The notes under the pieces were generated by a model. The model saw only the letters and a program-made list of their open reading frames with translations. It was not told the origin of the DNA and searched no databases. A program made the position numbers and the translations under genes. From Blastobasis lacticolella (Eukaryota; Arthropoda; Insecta; Lepidoptera; Blastobasidae), in the NCBI GenBank assembly GCA_905147135.1, contig LR990050.1, forward strand, positions 9,174,001 through 9,238,000: DNA of 64,000 bases, read 5' to 3'. Shown here in pieces: positions 59,280 to 64,000 of this stretch (position 1 is the first letter of the stretch; each line of letters starts with the position of its first letter).

Positions 59280-60640
59280 GGTAATTTGTCGGAAGGGACG
59301 CGGCCGCGGACTGTGGTTAACTCTTGTTATAATAACACAGTGGCGGCGAAAATCTCAATCGCTATTAATCAGCGATAAGCCATCGGCGGAGCCTGCCGCG
59401 ACGAAAGCTGCTATTGACGAAAGCTTAGATCCTAATCGATTCATAAAACTTGCAGCGTGTTAATTATAAGCCACCGGGCGGCCGCTGCGCCCGCGCCGCC
59501 GCGAGCGGGCCCCGCCACACCGCCGCGCGCTTCGTATGATGTGGGAACACCTTATCGGACTCTGGAACCCTGTATTTGTCCGTTTCCCTTGCAATCAAGA
59601 CGGCTGCGTTTAACGCGATATTTATTTAATTGTCGGTTTTCAAACAAATGAAGCTGCAGCCAACCTCGTCGAACGTTTCTTTTGTAATCCCATTTAATTA
59701 CACGGCAGGACAAATTATCAATACCTTGGAGGTAGAAAAAATCGCCACGGCAAACAAAGAATTAACGTCCGGCATTGCGAAACAGCCCTAGTAATTTGAA
59801 TGTTCGTTCATTAAAGTAAAACAAAGTGGAGGAGACAATTAGTGTGGTTGTAATGGCCGGGTTCGCTGCAAGCCAAGCGTGAGCGACCACATCGGCACAC
59901 TTGCTGCTTTATTCAGCTAATTTGAGGAATTAGATCAGCCACTACTGTGTCATTAGAACACATGCTCACTTTGTGTTTGACTAAGACTCGGTGTGGGCGA
60001 CATTGTGCGCAACAGCGGTTGCAAGTTGATCTTTTCTGATACTAAGTTCAAGAAAAGAATCTGACTACATACACAATATGGCCTAAAATTTTAAGAATAC
60101 AAATCCTCGATCAGAAAATATAGGTGGAACACGTTATATTTTAATAAGATCGTCATTATTACGACTACAAGATGTGATGAAAAATAAATAGGGACAAACC
60201 GATTACAGTCATAATAAAATCACAATAAAACATTTATAGCGGTTGCATGGCGACCGGTCGAGGTCACCCGCGATATCAATAAGAATAACTAACGATGCCT
60301 GATTCTGCAACGGTCCATAAACGGAATATTTTATGCCGTCGCGTCGTCCATGTAATGTCAATCAATTTTCGCCCGTGGTGATTTTGTAACGTCACGTGTA
60401 GCGTTCCCACGGAAGCCTGGCTGCGTTCCGCCTAGGGCTGTCATGTCCGACCACTTACGTGTTTAACATTGGTACAGCTTAGCTTAAAACTTATTATCTA
60501 GCCCAAACAGTTCCCCGTTGACGGCACGAAAATGGGCACGCATAAACTACTTCCACGGACGGCCAAAGGGCTGTTTGAGCCGTGATGGATAACTACGGAA
60601 ATTTCTCCGATACCCGACCAATTCTACTCCCAACAATGTA
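58830..60640. promoter_or_regulatory. Repeat-poor CpG-rich region in intron 2, candidate enhancers
   Basis: The whole stretch lacks the SINE families and alternates CpG-rich words (cggccgcggactgtggttaa at 59302) with TAAT-rich pieces (tgatttattatgtgg, cccatttaattacac). This texture fits conserved noncoding DNA at a developmental regulator. Conservation was not tested. Confidence 0.3.
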
Positions 60641-61307
60641 ATACTAACTTGCTAAAATAAGTCTCTATTACTTTCTAACTGAGCTAGTCGATTACCTGGT
60701 TCACAAAAAAAAAAACAAAGAGTTTTTGTTCCGAACAAGATTTCATTTGTTCGGTAAAGTGTACGATAATTTTGTTTTATGTGAATAAAGCAACCGAAAT
60801 CACAGAGCGAGTAATTTGATATTAAACCGGTAATTTTATTTGAATATGAATTTGGTGGGTAGGTAATGATACCTACTCAAGAAGATTGTCTGCGGATCGC
60901 CGCCGCGCGTAATGAAGCCGTATTTAGGCTTTGGTCCTATAATCAAAATTGAATTACCGGGGTTGACATTGTAGTTTCACGAGCGACGCTTTTTCTTTTT
61001 GTGCTCTAGTTCTCGTACACTAATTTGAATTTTTAATGGCTCACGCAGTCAATGAAACTGTTATTTTTGGATAATCTACGCATTTTGTATCGTATGTTAT
61101 GTTTTAGGATAGGTATTTTATATCAACTAAACGTGTGTTACGGTGATGGTTAAAGTCCACTGGAATTAATTGAAGGTTTTACAGGTTCAATCGATACAGC
61201 TTTATTTTACCTAGTAACAACAAAGACTTTTATATTAAACTAACTTAACCTAATTAATTAAGTACCTACTCAATCAAAAATATATATATCTAAAATAAAA
61301 AACAAGA

Positions 61308-61424
61308 AATAGAATAAATATGCTTGGACATTTCACACAGCGCCATCTAGCCCCAAAGTAAGCAAAGCTTGTGTTATGGGTGCCAGAAAACTGATAAACT
61401 ACTTATATATTTTTAAATACATAG
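61308..61424 (-). mobile_element. SINE-A copy 9, truncated, in intron 2
   Basis: The tail side and body are conserved (cagcgccatctagccccaaa, gtgttatgggtgccagaaaa), but the sequence leaves the family near 61424 and continues as catagtctctgcctacccca, the 3' tail of the third retrotransposon lineage. This may be a chimeric copy. Confidence 0.7.
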
Positions 61425-61959
61425 TCCATAGTCTCTGCCTACCCCACCTGTGGGACACAGGCGTGGGACGTCGTAGACTTAGACTCAGGTCGTCTAATAC
61501 CATACATAAAAGGATGACTCTAAATCGAAATAAAAAAAAAGTAATAACAAACATTCCTTTTCGACTGGGGCACCTAAATATTTTCAATACGTAAAAATAT
61601 ATGTTTAACACGTGAATTAGGTTGTGTTGTTACCAATATTGTAATGAGCATATTGTTTTTTTAAAACTGCGCGTTTACTCAATACACTGGGCGTCGAGGT
61701 ATTTGCATAAAAATGGGTAAGCGAAACGCTCTTTCACACTCGCCTTGTGCACCTTATTACCTTGCAATATGGCCGTTATTGTTGAAGTTAATCATATTAA
61801 GAGACCTCTGGTTGAATGGACCTATTCACTACGGAGCACCTACATATACTGCGCCTAATAACCCGTTAGAAGCATCGCCATAAACATGTGTCGCCATTCG
61901 GGCCGCTATTAATGGAAAATTTATTTGTGTTACAATTGCGTTTAATAACACAGTGACAT

Positions 61960-64000
61960 GGAATATTGGAGTAGTTACTCGCCGATACGCACTGGCCTCT
62001 ACGATAATGACACAGCAAAGATGGTGTTTACGCGAGCGAGGAAAAACTTATGCTAACTATTACGAGAAACTTAAGCGGCACAATGGTCGGACATAATCGC
62101 TTCTGAAGAAGCAGGCGTGGCCGGCCGGCAGGGCGTCATGAAGTCAATCAATCACCGAATCAGGCGTCGTTAACACAGGGGTTGCATTAGTTCGATAAAT
62201 CTGGGCCATCCAGATCCACTTCGCCGCTAAAGATTTTGATCTATTAGATACGTGACGGCGCACATTCGGCGGCGGTTAGCGCCATCGTTTAGAGGGCCAC
62301 TTTTAATACAAATTTAATTAACTGGAATCGGGCCCTTTCAGCGGCCACAATCCAGTCCCTCTTTGCCGACGCGCCGTGTAATGACTTTAAGCGCCCATAA
62401 ATGACTCTTGTGTGGAAATTCATTAAGCGACGCTTCGGCTGTGGATGGTGCCCTTTATACTTTCACTTCCTTAGCGGTATCGATGATGATTAATCGTTCT
62501 TCTTTATTTTGCAACTGTCCTTTTAAATTGAATACAACAAAAAGTTTATGAAATATTTCAACACCTTCAATTCAACACCTTGTTAGCGCTCTCGAGAAAA
62601 TGTGTCGGAGCTTGTATTATGCGTATTTTATAGGACAATAATGTGCAATTGTAACTATAATTACTAAGCTCTGAAATATAAATATTTTTACATCATATTA
62701 GGCAAAGTTCTAGAGAAAGTACGTATAATAAAATGCAACATCTTGTTGAACTTCATATGAAAAATTGTAAAATGTTAAGTTAATGTAAGCACGATGTTAT
62801 GTGCAGTTGCAAAACGCATAATGGGGCGCATTACTGTGCTGCTTTCGCATTCTAAGTCGGCAGCAAGAGCGCGCCGGGAGCACACGCGTACGTTTCACAC
62901 AAATGATATACATTTAGCAACAATTTCAGTGGTACCTCACACGATCCGCCTCTGCCTAGGCAACGGAGTAATTGGCTCCGGTCATGCGATTACGTAGCGA
63001 GTCGATTTAATTATCGCAAAATGATCAGTGTGCCGGCCTCCCGCAATTTACCTATCAATCAAGACTCGCGAGTATTGGCGGCCCGACTCCGGCGCAGAGA
63101 TATGGATTTTCAATCATTTGAGCAAAACACAGGGTACGGTGAAAGCCGACCTGCAGGGTTGAAATTCTTACGGGCACTTACCTACGTGGTAATGCTGACA
63201 AGACTTGCTTGTGCTAAATACTAACGTAGATACGGTTGCGTGTTGAGCTTTTCAGACATGTATGTTTTTGGTAGATTTGCCTAATGACACAACGATGTGA
63301 GGGTTATGCTTCGCTATAGCATTAGGTAACTATTTAGTGGAACTATTAAACGCGGCTCTTGTTGGGCGTGCTTAAATTATTTTCCATCCATTTTCATTAG
63401 CATGCTAATAAACTTATGAATATTATCGCTACGTACTAAAATAACGCTGAAATAATTACAACAAATATGTGTTCGCTTCTTACCGTTCTTTTGCACGCGA
63501 CCTCTCTGCGTTGTTCTGCCATAATTGCACGGAGCGACTTCGCATGCATGATATTTTTATGTTTACCCAACCACGAATGCAGACTTTTGTGATGTATATG
63601 TTCAGATAGTTTCTTTCGCGGGTGCGTGGAGCTATTCGCCGCTTTAATATGGTGCCAAAACCATTATTAGCGGGCGCGTACCGGCGCGCATTACTTTTTG
63701 CGCACGCGCCGGTTTAGGCGAGGTCGAGCTTTAATTTTATCAAGACATAAAGGCGCATATGAATTCCTTGTGAATGGCGTTGACAAAAATGCGAATATAA
63801 ATATTGGTATGAATAATTCAGCGTGGTATCGGTATGGGGCCGGCGTCGCGCGCGCGGCAAAAAGCCGCCGCCGCCCGCCCGCCGGAATGCCGCGCCCGAT
63901 GCGTTTTTACGTAATTGTCCGCGAACACGCACTCATCCATTATCTAACTGATTTAGGCATTGCAGAATACGTTAGTTTTTATCTAGCCTTTGACTTCATA
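61960..64000. promoter_or_regulatory. Second repeat-poor region in intron 2, candidate enhancers
   Basis: 62090-62470 (for example tttaattaactggaatcggg and cgccgtgtaatgactttaag) and 62870-63130 are unique and GC-balanced. 63660-63930 is CpG-rich, with a stem ACCGGCGCG...GCGCCGGT at about 63679-63715 and a (CCGCC)n run at 63866. No paired-domain exon is present. Confidence 0.3.

Larger units (their letters stand above)
57245..64000 (+). other. Start of intron 2 of the eyegone-class gene, runs off the window
   Basis: Exon 2 ends at a GTAAGC donor and leaves phase 1, so the paired domain must continue. No exon encoding the RED half of the paired domain was found up to base 64000. The stretch contains a decayed retrotransposon end (57525-57795), a SINE-G copy (58141-58262), a truncated SINE-A copy (61308-61424) and otherwise repeat-poor sequence. 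Confidence 0.65.

Overview
This is a window of an insect nuclear genome, almost certainly a moth or butterfly. It is AT-rich and gene-poor, and it is littered with short retroposons and decayed RTE/CR1-like retrotransposon ends of kinds I know from Lepidoptera. Only one host gene can be supported, and only part of it lies here.

The gene is a Pax gene of the eyegone / twin-of-eyegone class on the + strand. Coding exon 1 (40898-41027) holds the start codon and 43 codons. Intron 1 is 16,022 bp (41028-57049). Coding exon 2 (57050-57244) carries a glycine run and then the C-terminal half of the first (PAI) subdomain of a paired domain. Both donors and the acceptor are canonical and the reading frame joins exactly (phase 1 to phase 1). 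The rest of the paired domain and the homeodomain are not in the window, so intron 2 runs past base 64000.

Layout. From 1 to about 40500 the window is intergenic or upstream DNA. It holds an internally deleted RTE reverse transcriptase (about 1310-2300), several inverted-repeat elements (620-746, 14232-14958 with a THAP-like remnant, 22791-22993, 32640-32904), two GC-rich repeats that carry RFX X-box-like sites (11258-11400, 15985-16171), a head-to-tail array with a repeated TTCTAACTCGCT core (33265-33625), many SINEs, and several CpG-rich repeat-poor islands. From 40560 to 41027 lie the promoter-proximal region and first coding exon. Intron 1 contains six of the nine SINE-A copies, all antisense to the gene, and a nested pair of SINE-B copies at 52267-52714. 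After exon 2 the start of intron 2 holds more retroelement debris. From about 58800 to 64000 it is mostly repeat-poor, CpG-rich sequence with many TAAT-type motifs, as expected for enhancers of a developmental regulator.

No bacterial-type operon, CRISPR array, rRNA, functional tRNA or intact transposase was found. I did not find a new biological system. The best leads are the Pax gene itself, the X-box-carrying repeats, the THAP remnant, the 33.3 kb array and the antisense bias of SINE-A. Repeat family names (SINE-A to G) are local labels made from comparing copies within this window.
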